DNA of 58,799 nucleotides from an uncultured Eubacterium sp. (GTDB taxonomy: Bacteria > Bacillota > Clostridia > Lachnospirales > Lachnospiraceae). Below are positions 15,587-24,571 of the stretch, piece by piece. Position 1 is the stretch's first letter. Every line of letters starts with the position of its first letter. The notes beneath the pieces are model-generated. The model saw only the letters and a program-made list of their open reading frames with translations. It did no database searches and was not told where the DNA came from. Position numbers and translations under genes: made by a program. Where the stretch lies: the NCBI GenBank assembly GCA_910589595.1, contig CAJUTM010000020.1, positions 1 to 58,799 on the forward strand, read 5' to 3'.

Positions 15587-17440
15587 GTGTTTAATCGGGA
15601 AGAGGAATTAAAGAAACTGCCGGCAAAGCCGGGAGTCTATCTCATGCATGATAAATCCGATGAGATTATTTATGTGGGGAAAGCAGTAAGCCTTAAAAAC
15701 AGGGTTCGCCAATATTTTCAAAAGAGCCGCAATGTCTCGCCGAAGATTGAGCGTATGATTGAGCGAATCGCATGGTTTGAATATATTGTAACGGATAGCG
15801 AGCTGGAGGCTCTTGTACTGGAGTGTAATCTCATTAAGGAGCATTCTCCCCGCTACAATACGATGTTAAAGGATGGTAAATCTTATCCGTTCTTGAAAGC
15901 AACGATTCAGGAAGCCTATCCAAGGCTTCTTTTTGCGCACCAGATGAAGCGTGACGGGTGCAAATATTTTGGCCCGTTTACGAGCAGCAAAGCCATTCGG
16001 GATACGATAGAACTTGTAAATAAACTTTTTCATCTGCGCAATTGCCGGAAAGTGCTGCCGCGGGATATCGGTAAGGAACGGCCGTGTCTCTATCACCAGA
16101 TAGGCCAGTGCAAAGCTCCTTGTCAGGGCGCTGTTTCACAAGAGGAATACCGCGCCGGTTTTGAAAAGGCGCTTAAGTTTCTGCAAGGCGATACGCGGGA
16201 GATTTTGTCGGAACTGACAGAGAAAATGCAGCAGGCGGCGGCGGAAATGAAGTTTGAGGAGGCGGCGCAGTATCGGGATTTGATTCAAAGTGTCAAACAG
16301 GTGACGGAGCGTCAGAAGATTACTTCGTCAGACAATGAAGACAGGGATATTGTGGCGATGGCAAGAGGCGGCGACGAGGCGGTTGTACAGGTCTTTTTCA
16401 TCCGCGGCGGTAAAATGCTCGGGCGGGAGCACTATTATCTCACAGGGGTAAAGGAAGAGAGTGATTCGGCGGTGTTGTCCGCCTTTGTAAAACAGATGTA
16501 TGCCGGAACGCCTTATGTGCCAAAGGAAATATGGATGGAGGAAGAAGTGGAGGACGCGGCAGCCATTCTCGAATGGCTGTCAACAAAGCGGGGATACAAA
16601 GTGTATTTCCGCTATCCGAAGCGCGGGCAAAAGGAGCGCATGCTAGAGCTGGCAAAGAGAAATGCGGAGCTGGTTCTTATCAAAGACGCAGAGAAGCTCA
16701 AGGAGGAGAGAGCCCGTACGGTCGGCGCTATGGAGGAGATACAGCAGCTGCTGGAAATGGACGGCTTAAAGCGTGTAGAATCTTATGATATCTCTAACAT
16801 TAACGGTTTTGAAACGGTCGGCTCCATGGTCGTATTTGAGAACGGAAAAGCAAAAAAAAGCGATTATCGAAAGTTCCGCATTCGCTCTGTCAGCGGGCCG
16901 GACGATTACGGAGCGATGCGCGAAATGCTGACGAGGCGGTTTGAGCACAGCAGGCGCGGGGGGCTGTCGGAGCTGGATTCATTTGGCAGACTGCCGGATA
17001 TTATTTTCATGGATGGCGGTAAAGGTCAGGTCAATATAGCAGAGGAAGTACTGTCAAATCTTAACATTATAGTCCCCGTGTGCGGAATGGTGAAAGATGA
17101 CCGCCATCGGACAAGAGGACTTTACTTCCAAAATAAGGAAATTCCGATAGATACTCACGGGCAGGGATTTCGTTTGATAACGAGGATACAGGATGAGACG
17201 CACCGCTTTGCGATAGAATATCATAAGCAGATACGGAGCAAGGGACAGGTACATTCGGTGCTCGATGACATACCGTTCATTGGCCCTGCGAGACGAAAGG
17301 CCTTGATGCGTCATTTTGATTCACTAGATGATATCAGGAAAGCGGGGCTGGAAGAACTGATGGAACTGCCGGAAATGAACGAACAGGCGGCGAGAGAAGT
17401 TGTCTCTTTCTTCCGCCAAACCGATGAGAGCGAGTCATAG
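15587..17440 (+). CDS. uvrC: Excinuclease ABC subunit C
   Basis: UvrC makes both incisions in nucleotide-excision repair with UvrB. I start it at GTG 15587, which has AAGGA at 15573-15577 and gives the familiar MFNREEELKKLPAKPGVYLM; an in-frame TTG at 15578 lacks room for that site. Domains in order: GIY-YIG nuclease (GVYLMHDKSDEIIYVGKA) in residues 13-95, a Cys cluster (CRKVLPRDIGKERPCLYHQ, then CKAPC), a UVR motif at about 200-235, the RNase H-like UvrC nuclease domain (YDISNINGFETVGSMVVFEN and DGGKGQVNIA), and C-terminal helix-hairpin-helix motifs (FIGPARRKALMRHF). Length and order are standard. Confidence 0.95.
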   Translation: MFNREEELKKLPAKPGVYLMHDKSDEIIYVGKAVSLKNRVRQYFQKSRNVSPKIERMIERIAWFEYIVTDSELEALVLECNLIKEHSPRYNTMLKDGKSYPFLKATIQEAYPRLLFAHQMKRDGCKYFGPFTSSKAIRDTIELVNKLFHLRNCRKVLPRDIGKERPCLYHQIGQCKAPCQGAVSQEEYRAGFEKALKFLQGDTREILSELTEKMQQAAAEMKFEEAAQYRDLIQSVKQVTERQKITSSDNEDRDIVAMARGGDEAVVQVFFIRGGKMLGREHYYLTGVKEESDSAVLSAFVKQMYAGTPYVPKEIWMEEEVEDAAAILEWLSTKRGYKVYFRYPKRGQKERMLELAKRNAELVLIKDAEKLKEERARTVGAMEEIQQLLEMDGLKRVESYDISNINGFETVGSMVVFENGKAKKSDYRKFRIRSVSGPDDYGAMREMLTRRFEHSRRGGLSELDSFGRLPDIIFMDGGKGQVNIAEEVLSNLNIIVPVCGMVKDDRHRTRGLYFQNKEIPIDTHGQGFRLITRIQDETHRFAIEYHKQIRSKGQVHSVLDDIPFIGPARRKALMRHFDSLDDIRKAGLEELMELPEMNEQAAREVVSFFRQTDESES

Positions 17441-17450
17441 GAGGGAGCAT

Positions 17451-19295
17451 ATGAAAGCAAACGCTGCATTTTTACCTGTCTCAAAAAAGGATATGAAAAA
17501 GCGGGGGTGGCGTCAGTGCGACTTTGTTTTTGTTATTGGCGACGCCTATGTCGACCATTCTTCGTTTGGCCCGGCCATTATCAGCCGGCATCTGGAGGCT
17601 CACGGCTTTAAGGTGGGAATCATTTCACAGCCCGACTGGCGTGAAGAGAGCAGTATTGCAGTACTGGGAGAACCGCGTCTGGGGTTTCTTGTCTGCGGCG
17701 GCAATATGGATTCTATGGTAAATCATTATACGGTGGCAAAGAAGCGTCGTCGTCAAGACGCCTATACGCCGGGAGGGAAGATGGGGAAAAGACCGGACTA
17801 TGCAACTATTGTATATGCCAATTTAATTCGCCGCACATATAAAAAGACGCCGATTATTATCGGAGGCATTGAGGCGAGTCTGCGCCGTCTGGCGCATTAT
17901 GATTACTGGTCGGATAAGGTGAAACGCTCTATCCTGCTTGATTCGGGCGCAGATTTGATATCTTACGGGATGGGAGAGCACAGTATATTAGAGATAGCGG
18001 AAGCGCTTGACAGCGGCATGGCGGTAAGGGATATTACGTTTATTGCCGGTACTGTTTACCGGACAAAAGAGGGGGAGCTTTCTGCCTATGAGCCGGTTCT
18101 GCTGCCCTCGTTTGAAGAGATTGTAAAAAGCAAGAGAAAATATGCGGAAAGTTTTATGACGCAATACGAGAATACCGATTCCTTTACTGCAAGACCATTA
18201 GTAGAGGCCTATCCAAATAAAGTACTTGTCGTGCAAAACCCTCCCGCCAAACCGTTGACGACACAGGAGATGGATGATATTTATGCCTATCCGTATGCCG
18301 GCACATATCATCCGGACTATGAGAAACTTGGCGGTGTGCCGGCCATTCAGGAAATCCGTTTCAGTCTCACGAGCTGCCGCGGATGTTTTGGAGGATGTAA
18401 TTTCTGCGCCCTCACGTTCCATCAGGGGCGTATCGTGCAGTCCCGCAGTCATGAATCCATTTTACAAGAAGCGGAAAACATGGTTCAGGAGAAGGACTTT
18501 AAGGGCTATATACACGACGTGGGAGGGCCTACCGGAAACTTTCGCCAGCCGGCGTGTGGGAAACAGATGACAAAAGGAGTCTGCCGCAAGAAACAATGTC
18601 TGTTTCCAAAGCCGTGTAACAACATGAAAGCAAGCCATAAAGATTATATAAAACTTCTGCGGAAACTGAAACAACTGCCCGCAGTAAAAAAAGTTTTTGT
18701 GCGCTCCGGTATCCGTTTCGATTATGTGATGGCGGATTCCGACGATACCTTTTTGCGGGAACTGTGTAACGACCATATCAGCGGACAGCTTCGGGTCGCT
18801 CCCGAACATGTGTCGGACAGTGTGCTGCAGGCGATGGGAAAACCTCCGCATGCCGTATATGAGCGGTTTTTGAAACGGTATGCGCGTGTCAACCGCCTGA
18901 CCGGAAAGAAACAATATGTAATACCTTATTTCATGTCGTCACACCCCGGATGCACGCTGAAAGAGGCAGTAGAATTGGCGGAATACATCCGCGACCTCGG
19001 TTATATGCCGGAACAGGCACAGGATTTCTATCCGACACCGTCGACGATTTCCACCTGTATGTACTATACCGGACTCGACCCGCGTACGATGAAGAAGATA
19101 TATGTTCCGCGGAGCGCGCATGAAAAGGCGCTGCAGCGCGCGCTGCTCCAGTACCGCAATCCGGAAAATTATGAACTGGTAAAAGAAGCCCTGCAAAAGG
19201 CAGGGCGGGAAGATTTAATCGGTTTTGGGAAACAGTGCCTCATCACGCCGCGCAAACTGGCAAAAAAGAAACCGGTGAAAAAGCGCAGGCGTTAG
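17451..19295 (+). CDS. YgiQ-family radical SAM protein
   Basis: The start ATG 17451 has AGGAGGGAG just upstream; longer in-frame starts inside uvrC lack one. The 614-residue product matches the YgiQ family: an N-terminal domain with DAYVDHSSFGPAIISRHLEA, a radical SAM core with SCRGCFGGCNFCALTFHQGR (4Fe-4S cysteines of CX3CX2C near residue 312), and a C-terminal domain with VFVRSGIRFDYV, LRVAPEHVSD and YVIPYFMSSHPGCTLKEAVE, plus a basic tail. The reaction is unknown. Its stop codon is formed at the edge of a foldback element. Confidence 0.88.
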   Translation: MKANAAFLPVSKKDMKKRGWRQCDFVFVIGDAYVDHSSFGPAIISRHLEAHGFKVGIISQPDWREESSIAVLGEPRLGFLVCGGNMDSMVNHYTVAKKRRRQDAYTPGGKMGKRPDYATIVYANLIRRTYKKTPIIIGGIEASLRRLAHYDYWSDKVKRSILLDSGADLISYGMGEHSILEIAEALDSGMAVRDITFIAGTVYRTKEGELSAYEPVLLPSFEEIVKSKRKYAESFMTQYENTDSFTARPLVEAYPNKVLVVQNPPAKPLTTQEMDDIYAYPYAGTYHPDYEKLGGVPAIQEIRFSLTSCRGCFGGCNFCALTFHQGRIVQSRSHESILQEAENMVQEKDFKGYIHDVGGPTGNFRQPACGKQMTKGVCRKKQCLFPKPCNNMKASHKDYIKLLRKLKQLPAVKKVFVRSGIRFDYVMADSDDTFLRELCNDHISGQLRVAPEHVSDSVLQAMGKPPHAVYERFLKRYARVNRLTGKKQYVIPYFMSSHPGCTLKEAVELAEYIRDLGYMPEQAQDFYPTPSTISTCMYYTGLDPRTMKKIYVPRSAHEKALQRALLQYRNPENYELVKEALQKAGREDLIGFGKQCLITPRKLAKKKPVKKRRR

Positions 19296-19472
19296 TATTC
19301 GCTGTACTAGTACAGCGAATATTAAGTAACTTTACGTTAAACTTGTCTAAATTTCCATCTGCGGCGTTGTCGTCAATCGACGTAGCCACCGCTACGTCTC
19401 ATTCCTCCGCCTTGCAGACTGGAAATTTATCCTGCGCTTAACATAAAAGAACTTAGTATTTGCTGTACTAGT
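19293..19472. repeat. Foldback (MITE-like or REP-like) element between converging genes
   Basis: Between ACTAGT at 19306-19311 and ACTAGT at 19467-19472 lies a 167-bp imperfect inverted repeat: each arm runs about 65 bp from ACTAGTACAGC through ATTAAGT/ACTAAGT, TTAC/TTATGTTAA and AAATTTCCA toward the centre. The centre holds a second hairpin, GACGTAGC-CACC-GCTACGTC. The left end extends into a perfect 26-bp palindrome at 19296-19321, and the 20-mer TTAGTATT(C/T)GCTGTACTAGT occurs directly repeated at 19292-19311 and 19453-19472. The element supplies or abuts the stop codons of both flanking genes and could act as their terminator. Confidence 0.75.
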
Positions 19473-22014
19473 TATGCACTTCACAAATAGAACCTGACAG
19501 ATAGTTTGGTACGACGAGAGAGGAGTCTGACGTATGGGCAGACTCGTTTTTCTGCAAATAGACGGCTGTATATATTTGGGAAGCCGGACAGCCGTCTCCC
19601 GCCAGCCGTCCGGAAGTTCTGCATATCTTACAGCGGATATGGCAGTCGCATGTCTCGGTCGGCACCGAATCGATGGCAAAAAATTCTTTCTTCTCACATG
19701 AGCCGCCGATTGCCCTGTTGCAAAGTTCTTCGATAGCCAGTTTACCACATTTGGTGCAAATGGATTCGGTAGTAACCGACGACGGTTTTTGGAAAGAGGA
19801 AACGGTATAATTCCGGTTTAATGTCTCCATGATATCCCGCCAGAGATTCTTGTGGTAGGAGGTCTGGTTTTGCTTGCGGTTGCTGTCGTACCCGCCCCAG
19901 ATACCTGCAGTCAGGTTCGGCGTATAGCCGACAAACCACAAATCCCTGTTTCCGGTAGAAGTTCCCGTTTTTCCCGCCTGCGCCATAGGCAGATTACGGA
20001 ATTTCAGCAGTTTGCCGGTTCCTTTTTGGATGACATCTTCCATAGCATTTGTCAACAGCCACGCGGTAGAATCTTTGATGACGGATTTTGCTTCCTGACC
20101 GCCCGTATTGTCAAGCAGCACATTGCCATCGTGGTCGAGAATTTTAGTGTAAAAGGAAGGTCGCTGGTAAACACCGCCATTGGCAATCGTGGCAAAGCCG
20201 GAAGTCAGTTCCAGATTCGTAACTCCCTTTGTTAGACCGCCGAGAGCGAGAGGGAGGGAAATGTCCGTATACGTTTTGCCGGAAGTGTTTGTATAATTGT
20301 CAACTAATGTCGTAAAACCAAGATTTAGCAGGTAGTCATATCCTGTTTTCGGAGTGATATCGTTTAATGTTTTCACAGCCACGATATTCATCGAATCGGC
20401 AATGGCTGTCCGCAGGGAAGTGATACCCCGATAAGAAGAACCGTACCAGTTTTTCACGGGTTTTTTAGTTCCCGGATAAAAGTATGGCGCGTCGTTTTGC
20501 ACGGACGCCAGCGTCTTGCCCGCGGTGTCAAGAGCAGGCAGATAGGTAGACAAAATTTTAAATGTCGAGCCGGGCTGGCGCACGGAGCTGGTGGCGCGGT
20601 TGAGCGTGCGGCTGGCCGTCTTTTCCCCTCTGCCCCCGCAAAGGGCCTTGATGGCGCCGGTCTTTTGGTCCATGAGGACAAAGGAAACCTGTGGCTGGAT
20701 AACGAGATTGATTGTCTCGGAAATAATTTTGTCCCCCGGCTGAATCATTGCCTCGCGGAATTGTTTCGCCTGTTTGCGGGCGGTGCTCTGCTTGTCATAA
20801 TAGGCGGAACATTTTTTCTTTTTTGTCTTCTGAAACCATTTCTTCATATCCGCAAAAGTATAGGCCAGTTCCGTACCGTCTGCCTTTTGCAGCGTCAGTT
20901 GGTAAGAGAGCTGGTATTTAGAGTCTTGCGGATAATATTTTTTGTTGTTAATAATGCGGTCGACAGTGCGCTGCATATTGCTGTCCTGCGTGCTGCATAT
21001 CGTTAAACCGCGCGTATAGAGAGTGTTGTAGGCCTGCGTCTCCGTATAGCCGCATTTTTCTTTTAAATCCTGAATGACCTGCTCAATCAGGGCGTCCGTA
21101 AAATAAGAAGTAATCGTATCGGCCTGTGTTGTCTTCTGGTTGATTTTCTGTATGCGCGTATAGACGTCGTCTTTCATAGCCTCCGTATATTGCGCGCTGT
21201 CAATGTAACCCTGACTCAGCATATAGGAAAGTACGGTAGTGCGTTTCGCGCGGTTTTTTTCCGGATGGGAAATCGGATTGTAGGCAGACGGATTCTGGGT
21301 AATACCGGCCAAGACGGTACATTCTGACAACGTGAGTTCGCTTACCGGTTTGTTAAAATACCGTCTTGCCGCCGCCTGCACGCCGAGAGTGTTCTGGCCG
21401 AGATTAATTGTGTTCAGATAGTACTCGAGAATTTCGTCCTTGGAATATCGCTTTTCGATTTCCAGAGCTAAATACTGCTCCTGAATTTTTCGTTTTAATT
21501 TATCATAGAGAGATGGCTCGTCGCCACCGTGAAACACCTGATTTTTCAAGAGCTGCTGCGTTAAAGTACTGGCGCCCTGAGTGAAATTGCCGCCATTGCG
21601 CAGTCCTGCCGTGACGGCGCGGAATATACCCTGCACATCGACGCCGTTGTGGGTGCGGAAGCGTTCGTCTTCAATGGCAATCACCGCGTTTTGTAAGTTT
21701 TGCGGAATATCGTTAAGTTCCACGTACTGGCGATTGGCGTTCCGGCCGACGAGCGTATGCGTCACTTTGCCGGATATATCCAAAACGGACGTCGTATAAC
21801 CTTGTGGAATAATCTGGATTTGTTCGGGATTTGGCGCCGAGGAGAGAATGCTCTGGAAAGCGCCCGCTATCATGCTAATGCCAAAGAGGCACATAAAAAT
21901 TAAGCCAATCAGAAAAAAACGGACTCCGATAAGCTGCAGCTTGTGTATGCGGTTGGTGGCGGGAGAATGAAGCCGGTTGGCGCGTTTCTCCACTTCTTTG
22001 CGGCCGTAATGCAT
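19468..22014 (-). CDS. Class A penicillin-binding protein (transglycosylase/transpeptidase)
   Basis: The 848-residue bifunctional enzyme polymerises and cross-links peptidoglycan. A cytoplasmic basic head and one TM helix (residues 29-52) precede a GT51 domain with IAIEDERFRTHNGVD (Glu115, Glu117) and QGASTLTQQLLKN. The transpeptidase has the nucleophile in GSTFK (Ser484), the SMN triad piece, and AGKTGTS near residue 680. The C-terminal 90 residues hold ten cysteines, including ICTKCGK, CDCHIRCKIC and GSIC, unusual for an extracytoplasmic tail. The TAG stop is formed by the ACTAGT end of the foldback element. It is monocistronic and divergent from the YigZ-family gene. Confidence 0.93.
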   Translation of the reverse strand: MHYGRKEVEKRANRLHSPATNRIHKLQLIGVRFFLIGLIFMCLFGISMIAGAFQSILSSAPNPEQIQIIPQGYTTSVLDISGKVTHTLVGRNANRQYVELNDIPQNLQNAVIAIEDERFRTHNGVDVQGIFRAVTAGLRNGGNFTQGASTLTQQLLKNQVFHGGDEPSLYDKLKRKIQEQYLALEIEKRYSKDEILEYYLNTINLGQNTLGVQAAARRYFNKPVSELTLSECTVLAGITQNPSAYNPISHPEKNRAKRTTVLSYMLSQGYIDSAQYTEAMKDDVYTRIQKINQKTTQADTITSYFTDALIEQVIQDLKEKCGYTETQAYNTLYTRGLTICSTQDSNMQRTVDRIINNKKYYPQDSKYQLSYQLTLQKADGTELAYTFADMKKWFQKTKKKKCSAYYDKQSTARKQAKQFREAMIQPGDKIISETINLVIQPQVSFVLMDQKTGAIKALCGGRGEKTASRTLNRATSSVRQPGSTFKILSTYLPALDTAGKTLASVQNDAPYFYPGTKKPVKNWYGSSYRGITSLRTAIADSMNIVAVKTLNDITPKTGYDYLLNLGFTTLVDNYTNTSGKTYTDISLPLALGGLTKGVTNLELTSGFATIANGGVYQRPSFYTKILDHDGNVLLDNTGGQEAKSVIKDSTAWLLTNAMEDVIQKGTGKLLKFRNLPMAQAGKTGTSTGNRDLWFVGYTPNLTAGIWGGYDSNRKQNQTSYHKNLWRDIMETLNRNYTVSSFQKPSSVTTESICTKCGKLAIEELCNRAIGGSCEKKEFFAIDSVPTETCDCHIRCKICRTSGRLAGDGCPASQIYTAVYLQKNESAHTSDSSLVVPNYLSGSICEVHN

Positions 22015-22188
22015 AAATATCTATCCTCATTTCCGTACTGCCTTAGATGGCAAAATACCTTTTGTTCCCAACATCATTTTTATTTTAGTATAGCAAAAAC
22101 TCTTGAAAAGGGGAAGTAGAATTAGTACAATTATAATAAAAAAACATCAAATCAATACAGGAATTTCAAAAGAATTGGGAGAATGGAT

Positions 22189-22839
22189 ATGAATCATGTC
22201 TCACGCGTTTTGCACAAAGGAGCACAGGGGGAAATCGTTGAAAAAAAGTCCCGTTTCATCGCCAATATTTTTCCGGTAAAGACGGAGGAAGAGGCGCTGG
22301 AGAAAATAACGGAAATGAAAAAGAAATATTATGACGCCAGACATAACTGTTATGCCTATATCATCGGTGGCAATCAGGAGACGGAACGTTCTTCTGACGA
22401 CGGAGAACCGTCGGGAACGGCCGGCCGCCCGATGTTGGAAGTGCTGGCGGGAGAGGGCGTCTGTGATGTACTCGCCGTTGTCACCAGATATTTTGGCGGT
22501 ACGCTCTTAGGTACCGGAGGTCTTGTGCGGGCGTATTCTGGCGCCGTAAAAGAAGCGCTTGCCGGTTGTGTGCTTCTGGAGCAGACGGTGGGGTATCTGT
22601 TACAGATTGATACGGATTATACTGATTTGGCGAAAGTGCAGTATATAGCGCGAACGCATGAGCTCAAGGAAATGAATGGCGATTATGTGGAACGCGTGAC
22701 GCTGAAATTATTAGTGCCCGCCGAAAAAATAGACGCCGTGGAAACAGAAATTACAGAGAAGACTTCGGGACGGGCGGAACTGAGGCGCGGTGACGCCGTG
22801 CGCTATGGAATCGCCGGAAATGAAGTTATAATGTTATAA
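22189..22839 (+). CDS. YigZ/IMPACT-family protein (UPF0029)
   Basis: GGGAG at 22177-22181 favours ATG 22189 over ATG 22183. The 216-residue product has the YigZ N-terminal domain with KKSRFIANIFPV, ARHNCYAYIIGG, SSDDGEPSGTAGRPMLEVL and TRYFGGTLLGTGGLVRAYS, and a C-terminal DUF1949-type domain. The family resembles IMPACT and part of EF-G and may act in translation or proteolysis control; the biochemical role is not settled. It is followed at once by rarA. Confidence 0.88.
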   Translation: MNHVSRVLHKGAQGEIVEKKSRFIANIFPVKTEEEALEKITEMKKKYYDARHNCYAYIIGGNQETERSSDDGEPSGTAGRPMLEVLAGEGVCDVLAVVTRYFGGTLLGTGGLVRAYSGAVKEALAGCVLLEQTVGYLLQIDTDYTDLAKVQYIARTHELKEMNGDYVERVTLKLLVPAEKIDAVETEITEKTSGRAELRRGDAVRYGIAGNEVIML

Positions 22840-22884
22840 ATGAGCAGTAGCTTGGAAAATCGCTCAGAAATGAGGTTAGTGTAT

Positions 22885-24225
22885 ATGGATTTATTGGATT
22901 ATATGAGTCAGCAGCAGAAAGAGACCGAATCGCCTCTTGCTTCCCGCCTGCGCCCCCGCACGCTCGACGAGGTAGTAGGCCAGCAGCACATTATTGGGAA
23001 GGACAAGCTGCTTTACCGTGCCATCAGGGCAGATAAGCTGAGTTCGCTTTTATTTTACGGGCCTCCGGGCACCGGAAAAACAACGCTGGCGAAAGTGATT
23101 GCCAATACGACGAGCGCCGCGTTCTGCCAGATTAACGCTACGTCGGCGGGGAAGAAAGATATGGAGGAAGTCGTAGGCAAAGCAAAGGAAAATCTGGGCG
23201 CGTATGGAAAAAAGACGATATTATTCATCGACGAAATTCATCGTTTTCACAAAGGCCAGCAGGACTATCTACTGCCGTTTGTAGAAGACGGTACGCTCGT
23301 ATTGATAGGGGCGACAACGGAAAATCCCTATTTTGAAGTAAACGGAGCGTTGCTTTCGCGCTCGATTATATTTGAATTAAAACCTCTTGAAAAGGAAGAT
23401 ATTAAAACGCTGCTTGTCCGTGCGATTGAGGATAATGAGAGAGGACTTGGCTCTTATGAGGCGGAAATCGAAGCGGACGCACTCGAGTTTCTCGCAGACA
23501 TCAGCGGGGGAGACGCGAGAGCGGCATTAAACGCCATCGAGCTGGGCGTACTGACGACAGAGAGAAATGAAGCGGGAAAAATCAAAATTGATATGGCGGT
23601 AGCGGAAGAGTGTATACAGAAGCGGACGCTCCGCTATGATAAGACGGGGGATAACCACTATGATACGATTTCTGCCTTTATTAAAAGCATGCGCGGTTCC
23701 GACGCAGACGCAACCGTCTATTATCTGGCGCGTATGCTGTACGCCGGTGAAGATATCCGCTTTATTGCCCGCCGGATTATGATTTGTGCGTCGGAGGATG
23801 TGTCGAATGCCGACCCGCAGGCATTGGTAGTGGCGACGGCGGCCGCACAGGCGGTAGAGCGTCTGGGAATGCCGGAGGCGCGGATTGTTCTTGCACAGGC
23901 GGCGACATATGTGGCCTGCGCCCCGAAAAGCAATTCATCCATTACAGCCATTGATTCGGCGACAGAGTATGTAACGAAACATCCGAATTACCGCATTCCG
24001 CCACATCTGCAGGATTCCCATTATAAGGGAGCCGCTAAGTTAGGCCACGGACTCGGATATCAGTATGCGCATGACTATCCGAATCACTATGTGAATCAAC
24101 AGTATTTGCCGGAAGAAGTTGAGGGTGAGAGGTTTTTCCGGCTGTCGGAAAACGGATACGAAAAGGAGATAGGAGAATACAGAAAACAGATTGGCGCAGA
24201 TAAGGATGCGCGGAACGGAGGCTGA
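22885..24225 (+). CDS. rarA: Replication-associated recombination protein RarA (MgsA)
   Basis: This AAA+ ATPase acts at stalled replication forks. The start at ATG 22885 (GAGG at 22872-22875) gives MDLLDYMSQQQKETESPLAS, the usual family N-terminus; an in-frame ATG at 22840 would add 15 atypical residues. Motifs: DEVVGQQHIIG, Walker A GPPGTGKT at 59-66, Walker B ILFIDEIHRF, sensor GATTENPYFEVN, and the RarA C-terminal cluster with AIDSATEYVTKHPNYRIPPH and DYPNHYVNQQYLPEE. At 446 residues the length is normal. It is in tandem with the YigZ-family gene and a small membrane protein. Confidence 0.93.
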   Translation: MDLLDYMSQQQKETESPLASRLRPRTLDEVVGQQHIIGKDKLLYRAIRADKLSSLLFYGPPGTGKTTLAKVIANTTSAAFCQINATSAGKKDMEEVVGKAKENLGAYGKKTILFIDEIHRFHKGQQDYLLPFVEDGTLVLIGATTENPYFEVNGALLSRSIIFELKPLEKEDIKTLLVRAIEDNERGLGSYEAEIEADALEFLADISGGDARAALNAIELGVLTTERNEAGKIKIDMAVAEECIQKRTLRYDKTGDNHYDTISAFIKSMRGSDADATVYYLARMLYAGEDIRFIARRIMICASEDVSNADPQALVVATAAAQAVERLGMPEARIVLAQAATYVACAPKSNSSITAIDSATEYVTKHPNYRIPPHLQDSHYKGAAKLGHGLGYQYAHDYPNHYVNQQYLPEEVEGERFFRLSENGYEKEIGEYRKQIGADKDARNGG

Positions 24226-24226
24226 A

Positions 24227-24484
24227 ATGCAGGAAAAAGAAGAGAAGAAACAATTTCGCAGTTCTTATACGAAAGGACAGAGGATATTCGCATTGGTGGG
24301 AGTAATTTTTCTCATACTATTGTATGTTGTCACATTAATTTCTGCCATTACTACATCGCCGGCGACGCCGGAGTTGTTTAAAATGTGCGTGGGAGCGTCT
24401 ATTTTGCTGCCGATAATGTTCTGGCTCTATATTCGCTTTGCGAAAATGTTTATGGAGCATGACAGAGAGAAGTATGGAAGATAA
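24227..24484 (+). CDS. Small two-helix membrane protein
   Basis: The 85-residue product starts at ATG 24227 with GGAGG at 24217-24221, one base after the rarA stop, so it is the last gene of that operon. Two hydrophobic helices (about residues 22-42 and 51-71) are flanked by charged ends. It resembles small uncharacterised Lachnospiraceae membrane proteins found after rarA. No function can be inferred. Confidence 0.7.
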   Translation: MQEKEEKKQFRSSYTKGQRIFALVGVIFLILLYVVTLISAITTSPATPELFKMCVGASILLPIMFWLYIRFAKMFMEHDREKYGR

Positions 24485-24493
24485 GGAGTATGG

Positions 24494-24546
24494 AAAAAGC
24501 AGGAGCCGCAATACCGGAACATACCGGATTGCGGCTCCTGCTTTTT
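24494..24546. terminator. Strong bidirectional terminator
   Basis: A 19-bp arm AAAAAGCAGGAGCCGCAAT (24494-24512) pairs perfectly with 24528-24546, with an inner CCGG-CCGG extension. A and T runs at both edges serve the rarA operon and the convergent L,D-transpeptidase. Confidence 0.93.
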
Positions 24547-24571
24547 GTATGGATTACAGTTATACTGTAAA

